A DNA stretch of 64,000 nucleotides, from the NCBI GenBank assembly GCA_905182985.1, contig CAJJDN010000046.1, positions 113,298 to 177,297 on the forward strand, written 5' to 3'. The notes beneath the pieces are model-generated. The model made no database searches. It worked only from the letters and a program-made list of their open reading frames with translations, and was not told where the DNA came from. The first letter of the stretch is position 1. Every line of letters begins with the position of its first letter. The translations under genes were made by a program, and so were the position numbers. This DNA is from Paramecium sonneborni (Eukaryota > Ciliophora > Oligohymenophorea > Peniculida > Parameciidae). Shown piece by piece: positions 38,690 to 51,814 of the stretch.

Positions 38690-38806
38690 GTGGGGGGGTC
38701 TTTCGACCTCTAAAAATTTATGTAAGTCACCGGTATGAGCCCAACCCACGGTAATCTTTAGTAAAAGGCGAAAAATTAGCACGTAATAGGTTGAGCTCGG
38801 TGATGA
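38690..38806 (-). ncRNA. U5 spliceosomal snRNA
   Basis: On the minus strand the near-invariant U5 loop 1 is present: cgccttttactaaagatta, which aligns exon ends during splicing. It is flanked by a stem (tcaccg + gagctcaacc pairing with ggttgggctc + cggtga), followed by an Sm site (aaatttttag) and a 3' hairpin (gaggtcgaaagaccccc). Size, order and GC content, far above its surroundings, all fit U5. Ends are estimated from the stems (a few bases uncertain). It sits in the 360-bp gap between the protease stop and the channel gene stop. Confidence 0.95.
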
Positions 38807-38897
38807 ATAATTTTAAAATGGAAATAAATTTACTTAAATAATAAATTAAATTTTCTCTTTTTATGGGTTTTAATTATCATATATATAAAAATAAATT

Positions 38898-41800
38898 TCA
38901 AACCAAAAAATTTCTTACTTGATTTCTTTTTAGTTTAGAGTTGTATAAATTATGGGATTCTGTACCAACACTTTCCTCATTAGAAGAAACACTAAATCTA
39001 CAACGATGAGGCTATTATTTTAGAATAACATTAAATCCATTGATTTACTATTCACAATTGATTAAAGAATCAGTTAATTAACTTTTACTGTTTTCATTTA
39101 TATTGGAAGAATCAAGCATAGGATTTTGTAAATTCTTTTATTCATTTGCTTCAAAATCCATAAAATTAAAAGCTTATTAAGTTTATTTTTTAAAGACAGA
39201 TTTGCCTTTTATTGATTGTTTCAAATTTTATTCATGGCAAACAGATTATGGAATATAAACAACATTACTATAATCGAAATTGTCATCATTATCATCCTAA
39301 AACTTTAATTTTCTTTGTCCTCTTATCGTAATATATTTAGATGCTTCCAGATGTTAATCTTCTTTTTCTAGAGATACTTAATGTCTACAATCTTCAATTT
39401 ATTAATTCTTTTGAACTTCATCCATTTCACTCTTTTCAGTATCATAGTCTAAATATTTTCTTTTAAGACTATCAGGAGAAAGCATGTTATTCTATATTTT
39501 TTAGATGGTTTTGATTGCATAAGCTTTTAGAGTTCTATAAATCATTAATAAAAAGAGATATTCTTAGAGTATGTTGAAATTTCCTTTAATGAGCATTTTA
39601 TCATAAATGGGTTCTCTTCGATCTAGGATATTCTAAGAATATAAAATATATGTACAATTCGTTTATAATGCAATCTAAACCTTATATCTTTATCAATTTA
39701 TTTAATTGTTTAAATACTTTCAGGACTTCCAGTTTAGAAGATTTAGTTTCTATAAACAAAACGAATAGTTTCATAGAGAACCTCTTGAAAATGAATATAT
39801 CCATTTTGATCAGCACGAATTTTGAAATTAGAAGCACTTTTTGCTGCATCCCAAATATTGTCTCCAATTGCTGATCCTAAAGGAGGACCTAATTCTAATA
39901 AGAAGTTTGCCAAATGTTTTGAGTGCATTTACATTCCTTTTGTTTCAGAAGAATACTTGCACCATACTGTTCTAAATGGATCAATATTCTCTATATATGT
40001 TTACAACACACTATTTTGAGAATGAAAGAATTCTTTATAATTACTAAATAATATGTACTTTCAAATTAATCAACTAATGCAGTTATAAATAGATTAAAAG
40101 CCACAAAACTTGATATCAGCAAAAATGTGTAAAAGTATGTACTTGCAAATATCCAACTTACTCCACATTCCTCTTCATCTTTTTTATTACAATATTTATT
40201 TCTCTCTGAAACATCTATCATTACTTTTACCCAATTGTTTTTAGTACATGCTTTAAATAATACTATTAATGCTTTCCCTATATTTGAAAAGTTCATATAT
40301 TCATTTAAATATTCTCCTTTTTCAATCTTACCAAAAAATTCACACCCTATATAACCATAAAATAAAAGTATTGATATCAAAAAACAAAGAATTTAAAATA
40401 AAAAAAAGGCTGAGTAATTTAATATTCTTAGTAATCTTGTTAATCCTCTAAATTATTATATAATCAATAGAGTTCTTAAATTTCTAAGTGCAAATGCTAA
40501 TCGCACTAATATAAAATAATTCTCATTTATTGTTGAATTATAATAATGTTTTGTCCAATCAAAAATTAAATACATCATTAAGTCTATCAAAGCTATTAAA
40601 CTTAAAAAAAATTCTATCTTTCTCCAACTATATCCCCAATATCTTCTTAATCCAAAAGACATTATTTTTAAATATGTATCAAAAATAAAAAAACAAGTTA
40701 ACAATTAGTAAATGTATTCCAATTTTGATTACAATTCAATTGTAGCTGTATCATAGAAAAATGTTAGAATGCCTTATTATATTATATTAAATTGTATACC
40801 TGTATTTAAAAATATTGTTAATAAAATTAATCTTTCATAAGCAGATTGTTTTACTATTTCAGATGCTAATTTTCTTAAAAATGTATTTGGAGGATCACTA
40901 TAATTAGGTACTTCTATCAGAATCATTTTTGATACATGTGTAAATAATTATTGATCTGTTGTTAGAATTTATTTCTGTAAAATATTTTTATATGTTTAAA
41001 AGTTGATAAATAAAATTCCTGCAAAAAAACCCATAAAAAATAATACTCCAACTAAGATAAACAAAATAAAATATATAAAAGTTATCCATCTATTTCCATA
41101 AAGAATTGGACCCAAATCTTCACTTCTTGAATTCAAACACACTTAACAAATATATACCCATTCATCACATGCTGTTATTCTATATAAAGTAAGCATTGCA
41201 TTTCCTAAATTATCAAAATTATAAAGATGAATTATCCAAGGATTCCCTTCTTTAATACATTCTTCTTTATTAATCTCAAAATTTAATGGATGTTCACAAT
41301 ATCCCATTTTATCTTTATAAATTATAACTCCAAATATTGCAAAAATTAACCAAACCATTAATTAAACAAATAATATATTTATCAAATCTACTATTGATTT
41401 TGATATTGCACTATTTATATATTTTAATTCCTCAAATAAATACAAAAACCTAAATGGTCTTGTATATTTTAGTAACTTTACATATTTAAAAGCTGAATAA
41501 TCAATAAAACAATTTGCCAAATAACTTATCTAATATAAAAAGTCTATTAATCTCCAAAATTCATTTGTAAAAGCTCCTTAATCTTGAGTAAATCCTAATG
41601 ATATAATTTTAAAAATTGAATCAATCAATAAAATAACATTTATAATTAATTCAATATTATCAGAAATTATTTAATATTCATTATTTTAATGATCATCATC
41701 ATAATAAGTATAAAAACACATATTTACCAAAGATAAAAAAAATATTAGTTAAATAAAATGAATATAAATCTAATAATGTATAAATCTATAACAAAATTTC

Positions 41801-44800
41801 CTAAAAATGTTTTATTAACTAAAAATAAACAATGAAAATTGGCTTTCTTTATTTTCAAAAAATTAAAAATTTTAGAATTATTTATCAACTAATTTCTTAA
41901 TTGTATCAATTAATTTAAAAAATTATCCATTTCTCTCTTCATACTAAAATTCGTATAATTTATTTATATTTATAGTTGTTATTTACTCTTGATTTTAAAT
42001 ATTTTCAATTTACTCACTATTAATTGAGATCTTTTAGTTTTCTAATTCAGAATTATTCAAAGTGTTTTCATTTGTATCTTACTTTAACATATTATTTGAT
42101 ATTTCAGTATCAAATAAATATTAATCATTTTATTCTTCATCATTATGATTAGAAAATGTAGAAAAAGCATCTAAAATAATTGCTAAAATAGATCCTATTG
42201 TCATTAAATTCAAAACATATACAGAAATAACTCCATAAAACATTGTAGGAATTTCAAAACTATATTGAGATCCCATAATCATCATACCTATCCAATCATC
42301 ATTTGAGGCTCTTATGAAAACAGTAAAAAAGGCTGCTTAAATATCATCAAAGGATTAAGATAATCCAAGATCTGTATCTAAAGGAAATTTATTCTTATAC
42401 AAATTCATTCCTATAAATGCAAAAATAAACATCAATGTTACCATTAGTAATATTAAATTTAAAAATGATGGGAGGGATTTCTTAGTAATTTTAGCTATTT
42501 TAACAGCAAATGAATTATATTTTATTATTCTATACACTAAAAAGGTTTAGAATGAACTTAATAAATCAAGATATAAATTCTCTTCTTCAAAATTTAACAT
42601 GACATCTAATGATGTTATAAACGCACAAGTTAAAATAACAGTATCGATAATATTATTCGGAAAATAACAAAATCTGATTATTCCCTATTGAAATAATTTT
42701 AAAAATAGTTCTGCTATTAAAATCAATATAAACAAATCATTTATTTTTTTTATTAATTTTTCTTCAACATAACCAATTAAACTTAATAATATTAGATTTA
42801 TGAGAACTACTGAATCAAAGAATATTTTTATAAATTTATTCTTTAATATTATTTTTGAATACTTTGAAACTAGAATATAAAAACCATCCAAACTTGCTAA
42901 CCAAATATCTGTATCTTGATTATTTAAATTTTTGAAAAGCTTTTTCTTAAGTAAGACAGTATTTTTAGCAAACATTACTTCATTTCCAGACCAATTATGT
43001 TTATATATTAATTATTGTCTACATTCATCCATTCTAAATTTAACATAAACATCTTCAAAATTTATTGTCTATTCTTATGACTCAGGAATCTATCTATTGA
43101 TTTTTTATTTAATATTTTTGTAATCACAATCTTCATCATTTATTTTTATTGATTATTTATTTTTACTACAAGTAGATGTAATTTTATTTGTTACCTCTTT
43201 TTTTTCTATATTTTCTATGGCATTTTTATTTAAATCTGATTCATGTTATTATTATTATTTTAAAATTAGTTATAAATTATTATTTTCTTTTAATATCATT
43301 TAATGAATCTCATTTTTTGGTTCTTATTATAGAGAGTTTTTGGATCTCTTTTGTTTTAAAGGAAATTTACTTTTTGTATTTAAAACTTTTGTTTGATTAT
43401 TCATGAGTTTTTAAGTTTTGCTAGTTTAGTTTTATTGTTTAATAAAGGAATATTCTGACTTTTTAATGACGTAATAATGTTTTAATACAAATTTTCTTAT
43501 AAATTCAAATTCTCTCTCTCTTTTTTTTTCTAATTATTATTTCTATTTTTAAACAGAGAAAATATCAATTTCAGAAGTGCTTGTAAAAGTAAAATTCTTA
43601 TTGACTACACTTCTCCAAGAATACATAGGATTTTCTTTAAATTTTTGAATGTAAAATAATTTGAAATAATCTTTATCCAATCCTTCATTTACATAAAGGC
43701 GTTACATAAACTATTCCTTATTTTATTCTGAAATTAATAAATTGGTTAGTGTAAAGTTTTCAATAAAATTATGTATATTATTAATTTTAGTTTTGATACC
43801 TCTTTTTTTATTTTTAATTTCTTCTTATTCCCTAGTTTAACGAGCTGACAAATATTTATGTTTATAATTGAATGTTTTTAATTAATTATTTGTTTTTGTG
43901 TTTGTTACAATATTATCATTTATTTTCTTTTGTATATCAACTTATTTTTGATTATTTTAAAGATCATGATCAATGGTATAATTTTTAATAATTCTAAGAT
44001 TTAAAATATTATGTTCAATTTCAGTGTTATCTTGAATATCTATAAATTCATACTCTTCTAATGTTTATGAATAATAAATCTTAATAACTGCAATGATAAG
44101 ATTAGCTCCAAAGATACCAACAATAAAAATAATTAAAATATAGTAGATAACTGTAAAATCATGAAAAGATAGCATAGATAAATAAAGAGGTTCAGTCCAT
44201 TCATTAAAAATCATAACTCTAACAACTTATTCATAAGAATAAAAGATATCATCAAAATTTGTAGGTACATTTGGATTAGTATAAGATTTTGCACAAATTA
44301 ATTCATGTTCTTTACATAATAAATTATACCCACATTCTTCTTTTGTTTAAATTCCTTCTTCAGCTATATAACAATGATATTAGAATAATCCTTTAAATAG
44401 ATGTTATCCAAAAAGAGCAAAGAAATAAGAGAATATAATTACAATAAGAAGAGCTTCTAGTAAGAATTTAATTGAATGCTTGATTGCAATTAAAATAATT
44501 TTTAATCTTTTACTAAAAATGCTCATAACTGTTAGCAATCTAAATAATCTTGCTGTAGAAAAGTCTACAACAATAATTTCAGGATAATTATAGTGTAATA
44601 TAAATAGTACAAGAAGGATGACATCAAAACTATTTTATAAATCCATAATATATTGAAAGACTCCTAATCCAATTAATTTTAATATGTTTTCTCCTATAAA
44701 TAAATAGAGTATAACTACAATAAATAATCTATTTTACTTTTCTTTTTCTTTTTAAGATCATCCTGTACATCTTGAGTTAAAGTATCGTCTTGGCTTTAAA

Positions 44801-46278
44801 CAAAAAATAGAATATTTAAAACAATTGAGCCAAGTACAAAAATATTAAATAAACGATGATTTATGATTTTAAAAAAACTAATATTTATTATCCTAATAAT
44901 TAGAACAATAATTTTTCTAATTTCAGTGAAAGGGTAAGTATCCCAATATTATTTGTAATCATTTAATACCCACTTATAATCTTGTTGACTCTCCCATATC
45001 AAAGGATAGGGATCATATATTGGATCTCTTTTATATTTTATTTAATATTTAATAATTTAACGATCTTATTATGCATTAGTATTATTTTTAAGTGTCTAAG
45101 AATTGTCTTATGATTATTCATATATTTCCTCATCTTCTTCATTATCAATTATATCAGATGATGAATGTTAAGACTATTCAAATGAATCTTAATTATCATT
45201 TATTTCTAATTAAAAATCCTCCATTAATCTTTTCATTTTATCACTTATTGGTTTTTAATTAGAATTTTTGGTGAATACATTTTCCATGATTGAAGTAATA
45301 TTGATATTAGATTGATTCTTTTACACAATTTATGATTCATGAGCTTTATTACCAAAATATATTGATTCATTATGACCAATTGAATACAAACTAACTTAAT
45401 CTCCATCTTGTTTTCTTTAATTTTCATTACAATAATATTAATTAAAAAGGTTAATGAAAGTTTTTCTAACTTTTTATTTTACTTTAATAGCTCCACTTGG
45501 ATTCAAATCAACACATTATTTCTCTAATTCTTCAATTATTTATGTATATTAAACTTATTCTTAATTTGGAACTCCTGCTTTATCTAATATCTTAATTACA
45601 CTCTAAATATCTTAATTTTCAGATGCTTCAAGAAATTATGATGATGAAATAGAATTTTCTTTTTTAAATTTCATTGATTGTTTTATATGGCATAAACTAT
45701 TGACATTTTAAGACATTTATTTCATACTTTTAAAACTTTTTGTTGTCTATTTAAGTTAACTTTTTTAACTTGCTTTCAATTATGTATTTTCTTATTATTT
45801 TTTGCTATTATAAATATTTTCTATACCTAATAGTTGATATATGTTTATTTAAAGTTTTGTTTATGAAATCCAACTCTTAATCTATTTCTTTTTCTAAATT
45901 TTTTGGATTCATAAATGTTTTTTACTAATTGGTAATTTCCGATTAATTCCCACAAGATGAATCACTATCTGATGAAAATTATTCATCTTTGAATAAATCT
46001 TAATATTCTTATAGTAATTTATTCATCTTTTTGTTAGACATGTTGCTATTTATAGTAGATTTTCTTTTATCATTTCTGCTAACCATAGACAATTTAGAAT
46101 TAGAATTTCTTGTAATCTTTTATAAAGAAGGTATCAATTGACTATTTCTAGATTATCTACGCTATTATTAACGAATGGGAGTAACGTCAGGATTATTTAA
46201 AACATTTTTTTTTTATATTCCAAACTAATCATCCATTACTGAATTCCTTCTGTCAGATTAAATTACATTTCTCAGCAT
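38898..46278 (-). CDS. Four-domain voltage-gated cation (calcium-type) channel alpha subunit
   Basis: About 2,350 residues, several small introns. A 450-residue cytosolic N-terminus (start MLRNVIQSDRRNSVMDD) is Ser/Gln-rich. Then four six-helix domains. P-loops: I ...VVRVMIFNEWTEPLYLS, II ...AFFTVFIRASNDDWIGMM, III ...MLTLYRITACDEWVYIC, IV ...LIVLFKACTKNNWVKVM. S4-like basic helices include ARLFRLLTVMSIFSKRLK (I) and VRLAFALRNLRTLLII (IV). Residues two before the conserved Trp are N/D/D/N, and one before are E/D/E/N: acidic, but not the EEEE of animal Cav. C-terminal tail ends KRNQVRNFLV. In Paramecium such channels carry the ciliary calcium current (family knowledge). The 22-nt intron near 45885 links N-terminus and body; the other splices were not all resolved. 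Confidence 0.85.
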
Positions 46279-46521
46279 TATTATTATTAATAATAATATG
46301 AAATATAATTGAATTGTACTCAAAGAAATCTTCTAATTTTAGCTTACGTTAGCTGTGTGGCTACAATTTTGGAGTGATTCAATTAAATTTTAATTGATAA
46401 TAGATTAAGATTGATTAATGTTTGTTTAGAGTAAGAATTAAAGAGAGAGGAATGAAAGTGTATAGATTTGTATTATGAATAATTTTATATAATTTACATT
46501 TTAATTATTTTAACAGTTAGT

Positions 46522-48789
46522 ATGAATAAAGCTTTTCAAAGAAGTAATAATAAATAACAATAACAGAGCATTCTGACAATAGTATTCTTAAAGGCAAAAC
46601 ATAACATCATACCCAACAGAGAAGTCCTATGAGTACTAAAGAAAATGATATGAAATTTAAATATCCTGAAGTTCTTCGTCGTAAAGAATCTAAACCTTTG
46701 TAAGTGTAAACAAATTAATCAGATATGAGATCTCCTAGTGCTTAATCTACATAATCACCAATTAATAGTAAATATTGTAATATATTTTTTAGAGAGTATG
46801 CTAATTACTCATCGATCTCAATCAATGTTTTAAGATGCATAATATATTGATTATATTATAACAAACAAAGAAGTAAATTAATTCCTGAAGAAGCATTTCT
46901 TACATGAACATATGCATACTAATAGTTCTAGAAATACAAATACAAATACTAAATTAATTTGTGATTCTTGGGATAAAGTTCCTGTGAGTTATTTTATAAA
47001 AGCTCTATTTAATGAGTATCCTGAAATAATAGAGGATCATCATCTAAATGAGAAATTGAATATTAAATTGAAAACTCTAATAAAGGATTTGATTTCTGAA
47101 GATGGATAACTATTATCTTTGAATAAGCTTCAAATACATACAAGACATTTAGGATTATTAGGATTGTTATTGACTGCTCTTAGAGATATATAAGATGCTC
47201 CTACAGTAAATCATAATACTCCTCATAATTAATCCATTTCAAATGAATTAGATATCTCTACTACATAATAATAATAATCAAAATTTTAAAGATTAGCTTA
47301 AGATTTAACAACATCAGCAGAGAATAGAATAAATGAATTAGTTAATTTAAAGTTATAATAATTCACTATTAAACAAAAAGAATTAGAAAAATAGATTTAA
47401 TAATTAAAATAGAAGGCTACTGAAAATTTTGATCTTTTTTAACATGAAGCCAAAAATAAATAAGTTATTACAAATTTAACATAATAATTATAATAGAAAG
47501 ATTAAATTATTGCAGATCTTGAATAAAAACTAATTAAAAAATGGATGAATTCATCAATAGAAGAAGAAACACATATTACTAAAATTGCATAACCAAAAGC
47601 TTCTCCTATTAAAATTTAAAGTCCAAGTCAATCTCCATTTAATGATTGCAATCAATATTTATAAAGGATGATTAGCAATTTATGTACTGTTTGGGATCTT
47701 GGTTGTGCAAATGAAGATTATAGGTTTGCTTAAATTTTAACTGCATAAGAAAATAATTAAATGCCATATTAACATTTTTAACTCATTCCTATTATTAAAA
47801 CAATTCCTGGATTTAATGATTTTATATTTAAATCATAAAATAATAATCATATCATAACGAATTTTATTTAGAATTGCATGAATAATGACAATAATATTAT
47901 TTTAGAAATGTATTATGAAATTATCACCTTATTACCAAATTTAAAAATTAGTGATTAAGATTAATATTTAATTAATGTAATGCAATTATTTCTAAAATTA
48001 ACTGTTTCAATTTTGTAGATAAAAACTGTATTCAATATAAATAAATTAAAAGAATGGGGATTAATCAAAAGACAATTAACTGAATAACAAAATTAATTTG
48101 TTAAAAATTTAATTACTTAGATTGTCTAGATTAATTAATATAGTATAAAACAAATACCATAATCAAAATTGTGGAATTAGCAATAGATTTATCATGATTA
48201 ATATATATCAGAATACAACAATCGTTTAATTGAGAATTAAGTGATTAATAATATATTAAGGAAATAACTTAATTAGATACACAATAAACAGAATATGAGA
48301 TTGTCTCTAATAATTAGGATAGTGTAATGTTTTTATTACAATGATGTAGAGGAATTGATTGGGTTAATGTAATCTATTTAAGGTGAAACAGATGTAGATA
48401 TTTATTTATCAAAATTAATCTTAGATTGTGATTGCATAAATTTAATTTTATTTCCTAGTTTGTTTAATCCTAAATTAGTTCTGAAATCAATCACCAATTT
48501 ATTATAATTTAAGTGTCCTGGTTAATTTTATATACTATATACTAAATAGGTATGTTAAATAAGAAATATTGATTTATTAATAGACTTATTAACTAAAATG
48601 CATAATACTATGAATTCAGATGTTGTTCTAAAATTATGGGATGTGTTAGGTGCTATTGCTAAAAGTGCAACATTAAAGGAATGTAAAGAAGGATTATAAT
48701 TTGTAATAAGATTATATTAGAATTCTCATCAAGCAACAATTATACATAATATATAATAAGTTTAAAAAAATTTAGCAATCCCAATCTGA
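46522..48789 (+). CDS. Unknown protein, coiled coil plus helical C-terminal half
   Basis: 739 residues. Start MNKAFQRKHSDNSILKGKT after a 23-nt intron at 46544-46566 that ends CAG, plus a second 25-nt intron (TAG) near 46775. The N-terminus is Ser/Gln-rich; a helical block (VPVSYFIKALFNEYPEIIED, TRHLGLLGLLLTALRDI) precedes a Gln/Lys coiled coil (about residues 230-330) and a leucine-rich, possibly ARM-like C-terminal region (CINLILFPSLFNPKLV, DVVLKLWDVLGAIAKSA). It is 42 bp upstream of the proteasome gene on the same strand. No family recognised; could be cytoskeletal. Confidence 0.7.
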
Positions 48790-48831
48790 TTTTTAATTTT
48801 CAAATATTATTAAATAAATTAAATTAAAAAA

Positions 48832-49967
48832 ATGAGTATTTTGAATTAACACTAAATTGTATTTCCACACCTTTTAACAATCATTGATAGTATGAGAGTA
48901 TATTAGGAATCAAAATTGTGGAAATAGTTGAGTGATTAATTATTAATTTACATTAAGGATCCATAAGTCAATTAAGGAACACATTTGAAAGATCTTTATG
49001 AGGGATTCGTTAAGAAATTTTATCAAGAAATTGATATGATGAAATTAATGCGTTTCCTCATTAAGGCTGCAGATTAATATGGAGATTTTTAGAGCAGAAT
49101 TGATTTTCTTAAATAATTTAAATTAGATGAATAACCTCAATTAGTCATTGATATTTTAATAGCTTTCTTTAAATTACAATTGGGTCAATTATAAGAAGTG
49201 GATGAATTATTAAAAAAATATAAATAAGCAAGTGAAAAATTGTAAGATGTAGATCCACTTGTATATTCAATGCTATATTATTTAGCATATAATTTTTATA
49301 AAATAAAGAATGTATATGAAGAATTTTATGTGAATGCTTTATAATATCTAGCATATACAAATGATTAAGATATGTTATAAGAATAGAAAGTATAATTATC
49401 ATATGAAATGGCTCTAGCAGTTTTGATTTCACCAAATATATATAATTTTAGTGAATTATTACAATAACCAGTTTTAATTAGTTTAAAAGAGAGTGCTTAA
49501 TATAATTGGGTTTACTAATTATTAGATATATTTAATAGAGGAAGTGTTAAAGAATTGAATACATTCTAATGGAATGAAGAAAGAAAAGCACTTATTCCAA
49601 ATTTTTAGCTTTTAAGTGAAAAAATTAGAATTATGGCTTTTCTTGAATTAGCATTTTCTTTACCGAAAAATGATAGAGTTTGTACATTTTAAGAACTAGC
49701 TTAAGTATCAGAATTACCTTTAGGAGATATAGAAAGATTAGTAATGAGAACAATCAGTAAGGGTTTAGTAAAAGGAAGAATTAATTAAGTAATATTATTA
49801 ATTGATATTATTTTTAGGTAAAATAAACAATTACAATTTCTTATGTAGTTCCAAGAGTTTTGACAATGGATAAAATAGATATTATTAATAAGAAATTCGG
49901 TAATTGGGAGAGATCATTGAATGGTTTTCTAAAAGAAATTGAAGATGTAAGGAAGACATTTAATTGA
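48832..49967 (+). CDS. PSMD13: 26S proteasome regulatory subunit Rpn9/PSMD13
   Basis: 368 residues, one 29-nt intron (GTAATA..TTAG). PCI-domain lid subunit of the 19S particle. Start MSILNQHQIVFPHLLTIID. Helical repeats include KLWKQLSDQLLIYIKD and MRFLIKAADQYGDFQSRIDF; the family segment YNFSELLQQPVL precedes YNWVYQLLDIFNRGSVKEL and IRIMAFLELAFSLPKNDR. The PCI winged helix ends TISKGLVKGRINQVKQTITI. The terminal helix (KKFGNWERSLNGFLKEIE) is that used for lid helical-bundle assembly. Length fits (about 370-390). Confidence 0.93.
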
Positions 49968-50156
49968 TATATATAAATATATTAATCAATTAATTATTTC
50001 ATCATAATATGTTTCAGTATTATAACTTTAATTGAATTTTTAAATCTTTAATCAATTTACAGATTTTAATATATTTATAAATATTGAAAATTATATTATA
50101 TAGATAAAAAGTTCTTATATATTAGATGTGATAAGAAATCAATATTATTAATAAAA

Positions 50157-50775
50157 TCAAATTTTAAATTTTGCCTTTGAAGAAACGTTCTTTTTTAAAA
50201 AAATATCCATATTTTCTTTATCATGACCTGGTTCTTAGAGTGAATAACTAGTATTTCTTAATGGTTGTTTGGTTATTAATTCGATAGAGTAATTTAATTT
50301 ATTTTTAAATGGAGTATTTAGTGATAATTATTCATTATTTGAAACTTGTTGTAATTTTTCTTTAAGATCTTTATTTGTAATATTTAATTAATTTATCGTA
50401 ATTTAATTTTCTGAATGTATTATTTTCAGAGCTGATATTTCTTATATATAGCTATCTAATTTTTTAGAAAGTAATCTTTCAAATTAGAATAATTGTGTAT
50501 TAATTTTAGTAATAATTGAATTTTAATCTATTTTTTGAGTAATTTCATTGATAACCCATTAACATAACTACTTATATTCAATTAAAATAGATTCAATAAT
50601 GTTTCCATAATGATAAGATTTTTTAGATAGACAATTTAACTGAGAACCACCGCTTAAAATTTAGAATTCAATTATACTTATAAGGTACTCTCAAAGGAAT
50701 GATTGATTATTCAGATTTACAAATAGCTCTGCAATGATTTGAAATGTTTGAGATCGTAGAAATAGTTGATTTCAT
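50157..50775 (-). CDS. Small coiled-coil protein, unknown
   Basis: 197 residues, start MKSTISTISNISNHCRAICK. One 25-nt intron at 50653-50677 starts GTATAA and ends AAG; without it the frame meets TGA. The middle is a predicted coiled coil (LCQWVINEITQKIDQNS, LFQFERLLSKKLDSYIQEIS, TNKDLKEKLQQVSN); the tail is Ser/Asn-rich (EPGHDKENMDIFLKK) and contains a KEN-like motif. No family recognised. Confidence 0.6.
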
Positions 50776-51814
50776 ATTATTCGTTAAAATATTATTAATA
50801 AAAAATTAATAGATTAATGTAAATTATTAGTAATTATTTTAGCGAATAATATGAATTACTTTTTCAAATTTTACTATTTTTAATTTTGGCATACCTAAAA
50901 TATCTGAAAGATATCTTAATATAGAAAGTATGATGAATAATAGAGTGAACATTTGAGTTCACTTTATTAAATCTTATTATTTCTATGTCTCTAATAAGAT
51001 TATAAATGATTCCTAAGGTAGAAGAGAAGAGTAAGAAATAAAAAAGAAGTAAGATTATAATAATTTATAATGTTGTTATTAAAGTCTATTTTATTCTACT
51101 TATTGATTGAAGAGTTGAGTCTAAAATACAATATCAAATTTTAATACATAAAGCCTTGTAATTCAACTGAGTAGTTGCTGATAAGATTTGATTTAATCAA
51201 ATTTTAAAATAATCAATGTGAATATTTCCCTTTATTTTGATGAAATAGATTAATTATTTGTTAGATATAGGTTATTAATTAATAGTTACAATGCTCATAA
51301 ATTTTTTCTTAATTACTTAAATTTAATATTATGAAACCATTAACGAAGATTTGGTATAGAATCTACCATAAAAGCATAATGAAGAATCAAAAAATTAGAA
51401 TACTATTCTGAGAATGAAAAACCTAAAACATATCAAAAAATGATTTATTTAAAATATCACTCATAAAAAATAATAAGGCTTGGCAAATTTAATTGATAGG
51501 GAATCATAAAAACAAATTATAAACCTAAAATTGATATGATGAACCAACATATGTTTTCTCATAGAAATTTATATTTGGAGATCTTAATATTAAGCATCTA
51601 GAATTAATATGATTACAATTATATAATGAAGAGAGTTAAAAGAATTTGTGATTACATCGAGAAAACTTTCTAAGTAGAATACACTTTCAAATTTAAATAG
51701 ATATCTGGTTGATTCTTTCTCTAATGAAACTTTATTAAAATCTTGAAGTCATCTGCTTTTGTTTAATTATAAAAAAATTGGGTGAAAAAAATTATTTATA
51801 AAATAGATTTAATT
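50776..51814. other. Long intergenic region, nothing firm
   Basis: About 1 kb, unusually long here. Contains a short hairpin (agtgaacatttgagttcact, about 50948) and open stretches on both strands, for instance a minus-strand frame of some 90 codons around 51460-51760, but none has a start with usable introns. It could hold decayed gene remnants. Confidence 0.45.

Noticed and set aside
39650..43406. Plus-strand reading frames within 39.6-43.4 kb
   Set aside because: They are antisense to the channel gene, lie over its membrane helices and pore loops, and have no domain or intron support.
50940..50975. Hairpin agtgaacatttgagttcact as an RNA gene or terminator
   Set aside because: A single 7-8 bp stem in AT-rich DNA with no neighbouring gene context; eukaryotic terminators of this kind are not expected.
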